A DNA stretch of 64,000 bases from SURF-21 sp964462595 (GTDB lineage Bacteria; Actinomycetota; Geothermincolia; Geothermincolales; RBG-13-55-18). Positions 7,901-16,565 of the stretch are shown piece after piece. Location: the NCBI GenBank assembly GCA_964462595.1, contig CAYWXM010000034.1, positions 55,537-119,536 on the forward strand. Direction: 5' to 3'. The notes beneath the pieces are model-generated. The model did not search any database and was not told the origin of the DNA. It worked only from the letters and a program-made list of their open reading frames with translations. The position numbers and the translations under genes are program-made. How positions within the stretch are numbered: position 1 is the stretch's first letter; each line of letters starts with the position of its first letter.

Positions 7901-9852
7901 TTGAACACGCTCACGGTGGGGTCGGCGGTGTTCGTCTGCCGGTAACCCTGCAGCGTGGTCGGCGGCAGGTCCGAGTGCATCTGCTCCGTATATTCCCCCA
8001 GCTCTATCTCGTAGTAGTCGGAGCCGGGATAGGTGGCCTGGTCCGGAACGGCCACCGGGATGTATTGCCCCAGGTTGTTGGCGTTTGCGGCCCCCAAGCC
8101 CGGGAGCGTGTCTACAAACTTCCTCATGCCGGTCCCCGCGACCACGTGCTCAGTGGGAGGAATAACAGGGGCTTCCGGCAAACCGATCACGTCGTGCCCG
8201 CCGTTCCAGACGCCGTTGTAATTGAAGTACATGGGCCGTTCGGCGATTATCTGCTGGCCGTTGGTGCACTCCACCTTGGCGCTGAAGTCGTGGGCCACGT
8301 CATCGCCGGTCCCCAGGACGCCTCGGGGGAGGGCGGTTGCCCTGGAGTTGGGGCCGACGGTCAACTGCTCGCTGGCAGTGGTAGCGTCTCCCTTCATGTA
8401 GGTGATGGTCACGTCGGCAGCCGTTCCGCCCGGGTTCTGGATGCAGATGTAGGGGTCGAAATCGGGGCGGCAGGTGCCCTCGGCGAAAAAGAAGGTGTTG
8501 GAGCTGACGGTCGTCCCTACCACGGCATGCCCGCCGTTCCAGACGCTGTTGTAGTTGAAGTACATGGGCCGTTCGGCGATTATCTGCTGGCCGTTGGTGC
8601 ACTCCACCTTGGCGCTGAAGTCGTGCGCCACGTCATCGCCGGTACCCAGGGTGCCTCGGGGAAGGGTGGTCACGCGGGAATTCGTGGGAACGGTGAGCAG
8701 CTCCGTCGCTATGGTGCCGTTTCCTTTCATGTAGGTAATCAATATGTCCGCGTCCAGGGCGCTGGGGTTCTGGATGCAGATGTAGGGGTCGAAGTCGGGG
8801 CGGCATGTGCCCTCGGCGAAAAAGAAAGCGGTCCCGGTTTCGGTGCCCCCCCCCACGTCGTGCCCGCCGTTCCAGACGCCGTTGTAGTTGAAGTACATGG
8901 GCCGTTCGGCGATTATCTGCTGGCCGTTGGTGCACTCCACCTTGGCGCTGAAATCGTGCGCCACGTCATCGCCGGTCCCCAGGGTGTTGCGGGGAAGTAC
9001 CGTCGCCCGGGAGTTCGCCGGGACCGCCAGGGTCTCGGTGGCCGTGGCGGCGTCTCCCTTCATGTAGGTGATGGTCACGTCGGCAGCCGTTGCGCCCGGG
9101 TTCTGGATGCAGATGTAGGGGTCGAAGTTGGGGCGGCAGGTGCCCTCGGCGAAAAAGAAAACGGTGGCCGAGGCCGTTGCCCCCACCACGTCGTGTCCGC
9201 CGTTCCACATACCGTTGTAGTTGAAGTACATGGGCCGTTCTGCCATTATCTGCTGGCCGTTGGTGCACTCCACCTTGGCGCTGAAGTCGTGGGCCACGTC
9301 ATCGCCGGTCCCCAGGGTTGCGCGGGGAAGTACCGTCGCCCGGGAGTTCGCCGGGACCGCCAGGGCCTCGGTAGCCGTGGTGGCGTCTCCCTTCATATAG
9401 GTGATGGTCACGTCGGCAGGCGTTCCGCCCGGGTTCTGGATGCAGATGTAGGGGTCGAAGTCGGGGCGGCAGGTGCCCTCGGCGAAAAAGAAAACGGTGG
9501 AGGTAATGGGCGTCACGGGCTCTGGAGGCGTATAAATGACCTCCGGAAGCGGGCTGTTGGCATAGTTGGGCATACCAAAATAGTCGGGCGTATCGCCCGG
9601 CCCGATGTCGTTCGCGGTTGCCGCCGCCGTGTAATCCGGCCCGGTCTCGAGACCGGCGGCTTTAGCGCGGTCCGCAGCGGCCTGCCTCTGTTCCTGGCTC
9701 ACTCTCGTGTCCGTGGGACGCTCTATCTCGCTGCCCTCCACAGCTGAGGCCGTCGTCCCCGAATCGTAGAGAGGGTTCGCCATCATGGCGAAGATGGCGA
9801 CCAGCAGCAGCGTGACCGCAACTAAGGACTTTCTCGACCTGGATCTTCTCAT
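4984..9852 (-). CDS. Giant secreted multicopper oxidase with N-terminal repeats and C-terminal fibronectin III domain
   Basis: This is a 1622-residue exported protein. Residues 1-36 form a signal peptide. Four tandem 111-residue repeats fill about 120-563 and a multicopper oxidase core about 570-1500. A fibronectin type III domain covers about 1510-1622 (SLSWNDNSTDET, TYYYRVIATNAVG). All copper ligands are visible: HLHGG (about 785), HDHAWG (about 850), HPMHFHL (about 1364) and HCHILSHEEMDMM (about 1480). In the last motif the type 1 Cys, the His five residues on and the axial Met ten residues on are all present. The order and the axial Met resemble CotA and bacterial Mn(II)/phenol oxidases. 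A Met-rich loop (AGMGPNMAMPMHAMQ, about 700) could bind Cu(I), as in CueO-type enzymes. The likely role is extracellular oxidation of metals or phenols with O2; the substrate is unknown. No neighbouring copper genes were seen. Confidence 0.93.
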   Translation of the reverse strand: MRRSRSRKSLVAVTLLLVAIFAMMANPLYDSGTTASAVEGSEIERPTDTRVSQEQRQAAADRAKAAGLETGPDYTAAATANDIGPGDTPDYFGMPNYANSPLPEVIYTPPEPVTPITSTVFFFAEGTCRPDFDPYICIQNPGGTPADVTITYMKGDATTATEALAVPANSRATVLPRATLGTGDDVAHDFSAKVECTNGQQIMAERPMYFNYNGMWNGGHDVVGATASATVFFFAEGTCRPNFDPYICIQNPGATAADVTITYMKGDAATATETLAVPANSRATVLPRNTLGTGDDVAHDFSAKVECTNGQQIIAERPMYFNYNGVWNGGHDVGGGTETGTAFFFAEGTCRPDFDPYICIQNPSALDADILITYMKGNGTIATELLTVPTNSRVTTLPRGTLGTGDDVAHDFSAKVECTNGQQIIAERPMYFNYNSVWNGGHAVVGTTVSSNTFFFAEGTCRPDFDPYICIQNPGGTAADVTITYMKGDATTASEQLTVGPNSRATALPRGVLGTGDDVAHDFSAKVECTNGQQIIAERPMYFNYNGVWNGGHDVIGLPEAPVIPPTEHVVAGTGMRKFVDTLPGLGAANANNLGQYIPVAVPDQATYPGSDYYEIELGEYTEQMHSDLPPTTLQGYRQTNTADPTVSVFNYLGPMIVSQRNRPVRVKFTNNLPTGADGDLFLPVDTSMMGAGMGPNMAMPMHAMQVGGAGTTIEVMTMDTHYFQAGVRVMLKDFEPAAYNGEFYVLAAGLDATHFQVTLDEDPGGPATVLGDIAEMYTQNRAAVHLHGGFTPWISDGTPHQWLTPAGETTSYPEGVSVENVPGMPDPGDGSMTFFYTNQQSARLQFYHDHAWGVTRLNVYAGQAAPYIIEDQVEKDLIYGTNVSGVNPGLVKVIPEEQIPLVIQDKTFVPDAEQLAWQDPTWDPALWGGMGNLWFPHVYMPNQNPADPGGFNAFARWHYGPWFWPPTDNIKYGPIPNPYYDPVNAPWENETIPGVPTVSSVMEAFMDTAVVNGTAYPSVTLQPQAYRFRVLSVADDRFFNLQLYEADPSVVTPDGRTNTEVKMVPANATEGFPETWPTDGREGGVPDPATAGPDWIQIGTEGGFLPAPTVIPNQPIDWQADPTLFNVGNVTSKTVLLGPAERADVIVDFSAYAGKTLILYNDSPAPFPARDPRYDYYTGAPDQTDTGGAPPIVAGFGPNTRTVMQIKIAAAPNAAPYDVDALMAAWAETDTKPGVFASSQDPIIVPSAEYNSAYNGDFAEDPYVRIWEQEKTFQTLSGATINIPFHMKAIQDEMGEAFDTEYGRMMGFLGLELPNTGSQNQNFILYPFSSPPVDITIDNITPSEPLPGDGTQIWKITHNGVDTHPMHFHLFNVQVINRVAWDNMIMPPDPNELGWKETVRVNPLEDIIIALRPYAPDLPFDVPDSIRPIDPAMPLGAQLPYPPPTVDEWFEPGGEPVITGGVEGVLYNTMVNFGWEYMMHCHILSHEEMDMMHTLCFTPARTVPAAPDGLAAVAEAGPQVSLSWNDNSTDETYFIVQRSTDAATWETIANVWTSDRAGTSPPPETYVDTAVAAGTTYYYRVIATNAVGYLPPVPYPAPAIGFPTVQADSGPSNEASATTTL
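8164..9495 (-). repeat. Four tandem 333-bp coding repeats in the multicopper oxidase gene
   Basis: Four units of 111 codons follow each other without gaps. Each begins FFFAEGTCRPxFDPYICIQN and ends near YFNYNGxWNGGHDV. The 3' half of every unit (LGTGDDVAHDFSAKVE through NGQQIIAERPMYFNY) is nearly identical at the DNA level, whereas the 5' half and linkers vary. This pattern suggests recent duplication or gene conversion. Each unit carries three Cys (in GTCRP, YICIQ and VECTNG) and may form a beta-sandwich surface module. Confidence 0.9.
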
Positions 9853-10226
9853 TTCCCTACACCCCCAGAATCTCTCGCTTTCCCATTGCCTCTAACCGGC
9901 AATGAAACCTGTCTGGCTGGTGTGGGCGTTCTCGTGTTTATCCCCTTAAAGCACCATGGTTCCCCCCGTTTTGTCTTTTAAACATGTAGTCCGTTACGTA
10001 ACAGGTATTAATGCCATCGCCCCGGGTTATGTCGAAGAAGGTTGATCGGATGGTACCTGATAGACGCCAGCCTGATCTAATACACCCCATCACGACACGT
10101 CTTTCCGGTTCGTCAGGAATTGCTGTTGAGCCAGTGGCCTTTATCGCTGAGGACACTACCTGCATGGCAAGAAGACCATCGTGCTATAGCGAAAGGATAT
10201 TTATCGGCTGGTTCCGCTTGAAGAGC
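9853..10226 (+). pseudogene. Intergenic stretch with a scrap of short-chain dehydrogenase coding sequence
   Basis: Bases 9989-10045 read VRYVTGINAIAPGYVEEG and then a stop on the plus strand. This matches the C-terminal FabG-like signature (RVNAIAPGYIETEM) that also occurs in the dehydrogenase pseudogene near 18770. Nothing else of the gene remains. The rest of the gap holds the promoter area of the multicopper oxidase gene and no recognisable gene. Confidence 0.4.
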
Positions 10227-11168
10227 TTATATGGGCTCGAAAGCGTTCATAGCATCGAGGTTATCCAACATCTCCAGGTAGCGGCGGTCTCTCTTGGCGA
10301 GGATCTCCGCCTCCGTGCGGCCGCCGTAATCGTATATGCCACGCGCTGTCTTGGCTCCGAGCTGTCCTTCCTTGACCTTACCGGCGATGAACTCGTTCGC
10401 AAACCCGTAGCTCTTCATCACGTCAAGTACGAGGTCGAGCCCGGTGAAATCCATGCTCTGGACCACGCCGACCACGGGGAGCCTTATGCCCAGGCTGTTC
10501 TTTACCGCCTTATCGATATCCTCCGGTTCGACCAGGCCGCTGCCCAGCAGCTCGAAGACCGCCAGCGCGATCATGTTCTGTATTTTGTTCACGATAAAGG
10601 CGCGGGTAAAACCCTTCATCACCACGGGCACCTTGCCAAGCCTTTCCATGAGGGCCGCCGTGAAGGCCACCGCCCCGGGAGATGTCGAAGGCCCGGGGAC
10701 GACCTCAACCAGGGGTATGATGTGGGGCGGGAGGAACCAGTGGGCGATGAGCAGCCTCTCCGGCTTAGTGACCTCGGCGAAGCTGTAGATGTCCAAGCCG
10801 GAGGTATTGCTGGCGATGATCACCTCTCCCCCAAGTATCTCGTCTAAGCGCGCGAAGGTCTCTTTCTTCACCTCTTGGACCTCCGGCACTGCCTCCACGA
10901 CGAAATCGACCCCTTGCGCCGACATCTCCAGGTCCGTCGAGGGATGAATGCGGCTCAGGACGTCATCGACATCGCCGCCGGGCACTTTCCCGGACTCCGC
11001 CATCACCTCCAGGCTGGAGCGGATCATGCCCATGGCCCTCCCGAGAGCTTCATCCCCTACATCAACGAGATTTACCTCTATGCCGGCCCCGGCAAAGGTC
11101 TGGGCTATTGAGTTCCCCATCAGCCCCGCGCCGACGACAGCCGCTCTCTTTACGTCTTTCCGGTCCAC
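10227..11168 (-). CDS. 3-hydroxyacyl-CoA dehydrogenase family protein
   Basis: This 313-residue cytosolic NAD(H)-dependent enzyme oxidises 3-hydroxyacyl-CoA or related hydroxy-acids. The N-terminal Rossmann fold has VVGAGLMGNSIAQ (GxGxxG) with an acidic NAD residue in VNLVDVGDEA. VVEAVPE and IASNTSGL are family landmarks. The catalytic His is in IAHWFLPPHIIPLVEV. The classical enzyme has HFFNP there, so this variant loop resembles lambda-crystallin or carnitine-dehydrogenase branches. The C-terminal helical dimer domain (about 190-290) is complete. The GTG start has a GGGAGGT site nine bases away. The adjacent acyl-CoA dehydrogenase gene on the same strand, 150 bp upstream, suggests a shared beta-oxidation-type role. 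Confidence 0.88.
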   Translation of the reverse strand: MDRKDVKRAAVVGAGLMGNSIAQTFAGAGIEVNLVDVGDEALGRAMGMIRSSLEVMAESGKVPGGDVDDVLSRIHPSTDLEMSAQGVDFVVEAVPEVQEVKKETFARLDEILGGEVIIASNTSGLDIYSFAEVTKPERLLIAHWFLPPHIIPLVEVVPGPSTSPGAVAFTAALMERLGKVPVVMKGFTRAFIVNKIQNMIALAVFELLGSGLVEPEDIDKAVKNSLGIRLPVVGVVQSMDFTGLDLVLDVMKSYGFANEFIAGKVKEGQLGAKTARGIYDYGGRTEAEILAKRDRRYLEMLDNLDAMNAFEPI

Positions 11169-11318
11169 GAGCTATACCTCCCTTTTACGTATCCTTCCCA
11201 GGATCATGATGTTCCCCTTTTAACCCTGCGCCTCTTTTTTTCCCGCAGATCCAATTCGGCGTTTGCCTCTGGTCGTGGATCGTCCATCTTAAAAAAGTGC
11301 GTATATAACAAGATATGC

Positions 11319-12587
11319 CTATAGGGTCTCGCACCCGTAGAACCAGCGTGCGGTCTCCGCCTGGCACAGCTGTTTTCCGCCCATCCAGAGCTGTATCATC
11401 TTCAGGTCGCGCCAGTGCTTCTCGATATCCCATTCCCTGTCCGCCCCGTAAGCCCCCATGAGGTTCATGGCCTTGCCGATGTCCTCGACGGCGCGGTCGC
11501 AGGCGAAGTATTTATAGGCCCTGCCCTTGGCGACGATCTCGTCCGACCAGCGCTCTCCATAAAGGTCCGGCCGGTCTATCATGCGCGCATACTGGTATCC
11601 CGTGATGCGGACGATCTCGATATCGCTCACGATATCGGCGAGCACCCCGGCGACGGCGTCATGCTCCTTCAGCGCGCTGCCGCGGAATCTCAACCTGGAA
11701 GTGAACCCCTGGAGCGTCTCGTAGACGTTCAACATGCAGCCGGAGACCATGGCTATGCTGCCCAGGCTGCCGATAGAGATGACCTCCTTGAAATACTTAA
11801 AATCGTCTCCAGGACCGCAGGCGCGGTACCAACTGGGCACCCTTACTTTCTCGAACCATATATCGCTGTTCTTGTCAGCGGCCATGCCCGATTTCTCATA
11901 GGGTTCACCCTGCTTGAGCCCAGGGGTATCGGCGGGGACGAAGATGAAGGCGAAGTCGCGGGGGTCGTCGGAGCCCAACCTGGTGGTTGCCACCACCCCG
12001 AACAGACGCGCGACACCACCGGTGTTGGTGGGCCAGAGCTTATGCCCGCTGATCACCCACTCATCCCCATCCAGGGTGGCCGTGGTCGTTATGGTGCTTC
12101 CCTTCAGCAGCTCGAGGTTCTCTATGTCCGCCCCGCCCTGGGGCTCGGTCATGGCGTTGGCCGCGAAACTGGGCTCGGTGGTCTCGCAGAAAAGGGGCGC
12201 GAACTCTTCGCACAACCGGCGGTTGACGTGGGGTTCGTTGCAGATCATGAACAGGGGCCAGAAGGTCACCCCGTAGGATACGGCCATGCCCGAGTCCGCC
12301 CTGGCCATCTCCTCGAGCACGCGGAAGGAATTAGCCCCCAGGTATTCGGAATGGCCCATGCCGAGACCGCCCAGGTCCTCCGGGAAAGGCGCCCTCTGCA
12401 TACCCATTTCCACCATGAGCTTGCGGAAGGCGGGCTCGATGAGTTTGTGCTCATTCCAATCCTCATCGAACCGCCTGCGGTGAGGGATCACTTCCTTCTC
12501 GGCCCATTCCCTGACCATATTTCCCAGGACCTGGTCCACGGGCGAAAGGTATTCCTTCGGCCTGGTTATCTCGTCTATGCTCCTCAT
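11319..12587 (-). CDS. Acyl-CoA dehydrogenase
   Basis: This 422-residue FAD enzyme introduces a trans-2 double bond into acyl-CoA and passes electrons to ETF. The N-terminal helical domain has LRxLVEMGMQRAPFPEDLGG-type residues (about 55-75). The middle beta domain carries ANAMTEPQGGAD, the FAD/acyl-CoA signature, and WVISGHKLWPTNTG. The C-terminal helical domain contains DIVSDIEIVRITGYQYARM and ends at CETL. The usual catalytic Glu of the C-terminal domain could not be placed with certainty. The acyl chain preference is unknown. The gene lies just upstream of the hydroxyacyl-CoA dehydrogenase gene and may share its transcript. The start follows a G-rich site. Confidence 0.9.
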   Translation of the reverse strand: MRSIDEITRPKEYLSPVDQVLGNMVREWAEKEVIPHRRRFDEDWNEHKLIEPAFRKLMVEMGMQRAPFPEDLGGLGMGHSEYLGANSFRVLEEMARADSGMAVSYGVTFWPLFMICNEPHVNRRLCEEFAPLFCETTEPSFAANAMTEPQGGADIENLELLKGSTITTTATLDGDEWVISGHKLWPTNTGGVARLFGVVATTRLGSDDPRDFAFIFVPADTPGLKQGEPYEKSGMAADKNSDIWFEKVRVPSWYRACGPGDDFKYFKEVISIGSLGSIAMVSGCMLNVYETLQGFTSRLRFRGSALKEHDAVAGVLADIVSDIEIVRITGYQYARMIDRPDLYGERWSDEIVAKGRAYKYFACDRAVEDIGKAMNLMGAYGADREWDIEKHWRDLKMIQLWMGGKQLCQAETARWFYGCETL

Positions 12588-12874
12588 TCCCAGCCCACCC
12601 CCTTTGAGTTATCTCCCACACTCACCCGAAGGCACCCGGGAAACATGACTCAAGACGTCGCTGTAATCCCCGGGTGAGGTATCTCCGAGCCTGCTTTCGG
12701 TTCCACCATTCTACTATCCCGCGGCAAGGTCGGCATACGCCGGGAGTCTGGGTGAAGAGGTATCGCCCCGGCGCCGGCCTTCGGAGCCCGGCCCGATGTG
12801 GAAACGGGGCGTGAGCATGGCATTGCCCGTTGTCAGCCGCCGGTCAATGCCCTTCTCTTTCCTTTCTCAGCACC

Positions 12875-15031
12875 TCACTCGAAGAGATACTCATCGAACC
12901 ACTTCTGCTCCTCCACCAGCTTGCGCCGCTGGTGGGGGATCAGCACCGGGACATGGCCCTCTCCCGGAAAGATGTACAGCTCCACCGGGGCGTTGCCGTA
13001 CTTCTGAATGCCGCGGTAGGTTATCCAGGTCATGTTGGGGGACACGTTGACGTCGGCGGCGGGCTGGAACATGATCACCGGCGTCTGGACGCTGGCGGCA
13101 TCGTAGAAGGGAGCCTGGGCCGGGTCCTTGAACAGGTCCGGGTCCTCTATGGGGTCGCTGCCGAAAAGGGTGGTTATGAAAACGTCCCCGAACATCGAAC
13201 CGCCCCATTCGGATACCCATTCCGCCCCGCCGGCACCGCAGGAGGCCACCTTGAACCTCTGGTCCTGCACAATGAGCGCGTTCGATATTATCGAGCCGCA
13301 TGACCAGCCCATGGTTCCCAGGCGGCCTTCGTCGACCATGCCCAGCTCGATCAACCTGTCGATGCCGTCCTCGATGTCCTCCGTCACCAGGCCGTAGAAG
13401 GCTCCGCCTTGTATGGAAGTTGCGAAATCGATGCTGTTCTCTCCGTATCCGGTGCTGCCGTGGTAATTGGGGGCCAGTACGAAAGCCCCCTTCTGCGAAA
13501 GGATGTGGTAGGGGTCGATCCAGTGGTAGGACTGCCAGCGGTCCTTATCGCTCTCCCAGGGCCCTCCGTGAATGACCAGCATCAGGGGGTAGTTGTTGCC
13601 GGGCTCGTAACCCTCGGGGTAGAAGAGCATGCCCTCGACCGGATCTCCCAGTGCGCCCTCCCAGGTTATGGCCTCGCTGGGAGCGAAGGCTTTCTCGCCG
13701 AAATGCGGGTTGAGTTCGGTCACCGCCACGGGCCCCGAGATCTCGCCATCCTGCAGCCGTGCCTTATATATCTGGGGAGGCAGGCTCGCGTTGGAATGGT
13801 CGTAGCAGATGGTGCCACCGTCTGACGACACCTCGGCGTAGAATATGTTGCCCTGGTGCTCTCCCTCCAACACGGTCTTTTCCCATCCCTCGCCTGACCG
13901 GGTATACATGGCGAGTTTGGGGTTGCAGCCATCGGCGAGGAAGGCCAGGAACCCGTCAGGGGTAGGCCTTATGGGTGAATTGGGAAGGCCGAAGGGGCTC
14001 ATCATCTCCATGCCCTTGGCCCAATCCAGGTCGATGCGGTTCTCCTCCCCCGTGGAAACGTCCAGCGCCAGGGCTTCCGCCCTGAAGGCATACGGGTTTT
14101 CCTCGAAGTAGAGGTCCACGGCATAGAGGGTCTGCGAGTCAGGAGACCATGCTTCCCCTCCCGTGCCCCTCATCTCCTCGAAGGCCTGCCTCTCGGCCCC
14201 GCTTTCCAGCTCGAGCAGGTAGTTGTCGAAGGAGGCATCGGCATAGAAAGTATGTCCGGGCATGAAGCCCTTGTAACGCGTCCTCACGTAGAACGCATGC
14301 TTCCCATCCGGGGATACGGATAGGGCCATTATGCGGTCGTCGTTGTTGGTGATCTGCTCTGTTTCCCCCGTGGCCAGGTCAAGCTGGAACAGGCGCACCG
14401 GCGCATCGCAGTACTCGCTCACGTGCACGGTGTTGTCCCCCGGCTCTATCCCTTCGCCCCGGGCTTCCTCCGCGGCCGTATACAGCATTGTCTGCGCGTC
14501 CTTCCAGCCGTATTCCTCTATGCCTTGCGGGAGATCCGTTAGGGGAACTGCATCCTCCCCGTCCGGCCCGACCGCCCATACCTGGATGGCTCCCGCCCCT
14601 CCGCCAGTTGCGCCGGGGGCAACGGCATCGCTTATAAAAGATATCCTCTCGCCGTCGGGGGACCATTTGAGTACGCCGATCGCGGCTCCCTCGAACGATG
14701 TGAGCTGCGCGGTCGTGCCTGCATCAAGGTCAGTCAGGAAGACGTTGTTGGCGCGCGTCATCATCCCCTCTTCGCAGAAATCCTTGCTCCACGCGAGCAG
14801 CGAGCCGTCGGGCGAGAAGGCCATCTCCGCCACGTATTCCGTATAGAGCACGTCATCATAGGTAAGCTTCTTCTCGTCGGGTATATCCTCCACCGCAGCC
14901 ATACTCGGGTCTACGAGGGTCAACTCTTTCTTCTGCGTCTCTTCACCGCAGCCCGGGATGAAAATAAGGGGTGCTACGAGCAAGAAGGCCAGTAACGCGA
15001 GGATGGGGAACAGCGCTCTTTGACGATACAT
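12875..15031 (-). CDS. S9-family prolyl oligopeptidase-like peptidase, lipoprotein
   Basis: The N-terminus (hydrophobic helix then IFIPGCGEE) is a lipobox, so this 718-residue enzyme is probably anchored outside the membrane. Residues about 60-430 form a TolB/WD-like beta-propeller with repeated SPDG motifs (FSPDGSLLAW, WSPDGERISF, VSPDGKHAFY). The C-terminal alpha/beta hydrolase has the oxyanion strand VIHGGPW, nucleophile Ser577 in MGWSCGS, Asp about 660 in PAADVNVS and His about 693 in GEGHVPV. This is the S9C acylaminoacyl/dipeptidyl peptidase layout, which cleaves short peptides. The nucleophile loop GWSCGS replaces the common GxSxGG. It has an ideal AGGAGGTG ribosome site. No operon partner is evident. 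Confidence 0.9.
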   Translation of the reverse strand: MYRQRALFPILALLAFLLVAPLIFIPGCGEETQKKELTLVDPSMAAVEDIPDEKKLTYDDVLYTEYVAEMAFSPDGSLLAWSKDFCEEGMMTRANNVFLTDLDAGTTAQLTSFEGAAIGVLKWSPDGERISFISDAVAPGATGGGAGAIQVWAVGPDGEDAVPLTDLPQGIEEYGWKDAQTMLYTAAEEARGEGIEPGDNTVHVSEYCDAPVRLFQLDLATGETEQITNNDDRIMALSVSPDGKHAFYVRTRYKGFMPGHTFYADASFDNYLLELESGAERQAFEEMRGTGGEAWSPDSQTLYAVDLYFEENPYAFRAEALALDVSTGEENRIDLDWAKGMEMMSPFGLPNSPIRPTPDGFLAFLADGCNPKLAMYTRSGEGWEKTVLEGEHQGNIFYAEVSSDGGTICYDHSNASLPPQIYKARLQDGEISGPVAVTELNPHFGEKAFAPSEAITWEGALGDPVEGMLFYPEGYEPGNNYPLMLVIHGGPWESDKDRWQSYHWIDPYHILSQKGAFVLAPNYHGSTGYGENSIDFATSIQGGAFYGLVTEDIEDGIDRLIELGMVDEGRLGTMGWSCGSIISNALIVQDQRFKVASCGAGGAEWVSEWGGSMFGDVFITTLFGSDPIEDPDLFKDPAQAPFYDAASVQTPVIMFQPAADVNVSPNMTWITYRGIQKYGNAPVELYIFPGEGHVPVLIPHQRRKLVEEQKWFDEYLFE

Positions 15032-15257
15032 CGGGCATACACCTCCTGTATATGTTGGCTTTGCATTTGCATCGACTCTTGAGCGTGTATTCTTTAAGCT
15101 GCCTGCATATTTGGTAATTACTGGTAAGCGATTGGCTCAACGTATCCGGGCCAGAGGCCGATAAACACGCAGGAAAGAGACAACCGCTCAATCGCCAGCC
15201 AGGGAGTACACGTGGGCCTGCGCAAAGGCCTGCGGCGGCAAGGGTGATAGGAGATCG

Positions 15258-16466
15258 ATGCGCGCAGAGACAGCCGTCCGCTACATGAGGCAGATTGCCG
15301 GCAGCATAAGGATCCGGGCCGTTTTCATAAGCGCCTTGATATCCCTCCTCGCCGCCTTTCTCCTCTTCTGTGCCTCCTGTGGCGGACCGGGAGGCCAGCC
15401 GGTACAGGATAGCCCTCTCGACGCCGGGTTGCAGCGGCGGATCGAGGAGCAGGTGGAGGAGGTCATGGCGGATAACGGCATCCCGGGGGCCATAGTAGCC
15501 GTGGAGATCCCGGGCGAGGGTTCCTGGGTGGCGGCCCTGGGATTGTCCGACGTGGAGGGAGATGGCCCCATGGATACCTCCCTCCTGTTCCGCATAGGGA
15601 GCATAAGCAAGACCTTCACCGCCACCGCCGTCCTGCAGCTGGTGGACGAGGGACGTCTGGGGCTCGATACCACTTTAGTCGAACTGGGAACACAGCCTGC
15701 CGTACCCGGCGGCAACGAGATAAGCGTGCGCAGGCTCCTCAACCACACCAGCGGACTCTTCGATTACACGAAAGACCGGTCTTTTCAGGAGGCACAGGGA
15801 GAGGACCTGCTCAGGAAATGGTCACCCGGGGAGATGGTGGCCATCGCCGCCGCGCACGATCTCGAGTTTCCGCCGGGGCAGGGTTGGAGTTACTCCAACA
15901 CCAACTACATCCTGCTGGGCATGATCGTGGAAGGGGTTACCGGGAACAGTTTCGACGAGGAGATAAGCAAACGTTTCACCCGACCCCTGGGACTTTCCAA
16001 CACCTTTCTGCCCGACGGCCCTGGGATAGAGGGCGAGCACAGCCGGGGCTATGCCTTCGCTGCGGATCTGCTGGAGGACCCGGCGGGCGACCCGGACGAG
16101 CTTCTGGAAATCACCACGGCCATAGACCCCTCCTGGAGCTGGGCTGCTGGAGGGATGATCTCCAACCTCGAGGACCTCAGGGTCTGGGCCAGAGCCCTGG
16201 CCGAGGGCGACCTCTTGAGCGAGGAAGTTCAAATCGAGAGGCTTCAAACGGTGGAGGCCTGGCAGGGAAGCAGGTACGGGCTGGGCATAGCGGATTACGA
16301 GGGCTTCCTCGGCCACCCGGGAGACATCCCGGGCTTCTCGAGCGCCATGTTCTACGACCCGGAGAGTGGGACCTCGGTCATCATGACCCTGAACAAGAAC
16401 CCGAACGACCTGGGATTCGCCTCTTACGTCACCTTCACCGAGATCGCAGATATCATCCTGGAATAG
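15258..16466 (+). CDS. Serine hydrolase of the class C beta-lactamase/PBP4 family, lipoprotein
   Basis: The 402-residue protein begins with a basic segment and hydrophobic helix ending in FCASCGG, a plausible but slightly atypical lipobox. The beta-lactamase fold carries SISK (Ser-x-x-Lys nucleophile motif, in RIGSISKTF), YSN (in GWSYSNTNY) and HPG (in LGHPGDIPG) replacing KTG. These three motifs mark class C-like esterases and D-aminopeptidases as much as true beta-lactamases. The role is likely cell-wall peptide or ester hydrolysis at the surface; drug resistance cannot be inferred. The ATG has a weak GGTGATAGGAG site. The gene is divergent from the S9 peptidase gene, with 226 bp between them. 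Confidence 0.87.
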   Translation: MRAETAVRYMRQIAGSIRIRAVFISALISLLAAFLLFCASCGGPGGQPVQDSPLDAGLQRRIEEQVEEVMADNGIPGAIVAVEIPGEGSWVAALGLSDVEGDGPMDTSLLFRIGSISKTFTATAVLQLVDEGRLGLDTTLVELGTQPAVPGGNEISVRRLLNHTSGLFDYTKDRSFQEAQGEDLLRKWSPGEMVAIAAAHDLEFPPGQGWSYSNTNYILLGMIVEGVTGNSFDEEISKRFTRPLGLSNTFLPDGPGIEGEHSRGYAFAADLLEDPAGDPDELLEITTAIDPSWSWAAGGMISNLEDLRVWARALAEGDLLSEEVQIERLQTVEAWQGSRYGLGIADYEGFLGHPGDIPGFSSAMFYDPESGTSVIMTLNKNPNDLGFASYVTFTEIADIILE

Positions 16467-16565
16467 CCCACAGCAACTGCGGCTGACCCCGGGTTGGACA
16501 GCCCGAGCCCTTCACGGCCTTGTTTCCGAGGCGCGCGCGCGCCTGCTCGCTCCGGCCCTGTGTTT

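Noticed and set aside
5404..9747. A 1447-codon open frame on the plus strand opposite the multicopper oxidase gene
   Set aside because: It is the antisense of a G+C-rich repetitive gene, rich in His, Val, Gly and Arg, with no ribosome site. The minus-strand frame has a signal peptide and all copper ligands.
9938..10165. 75-codon minus-strand frame between the oxidase and hydroxyacyl-CoA dehydrogenase genes
   Set aside because: It has no ribosome site and no recognisable features, and overlaps the dehydrogenase scrap on the other strand.
16529..16544. 16-bp alternating palindrome AGGCGCGCGCGCGCCT
   Set aside because: It is too short and isolated to support a function; chance is plausible in G+C-rich DNA, and no T-run follows to make it a terminator.
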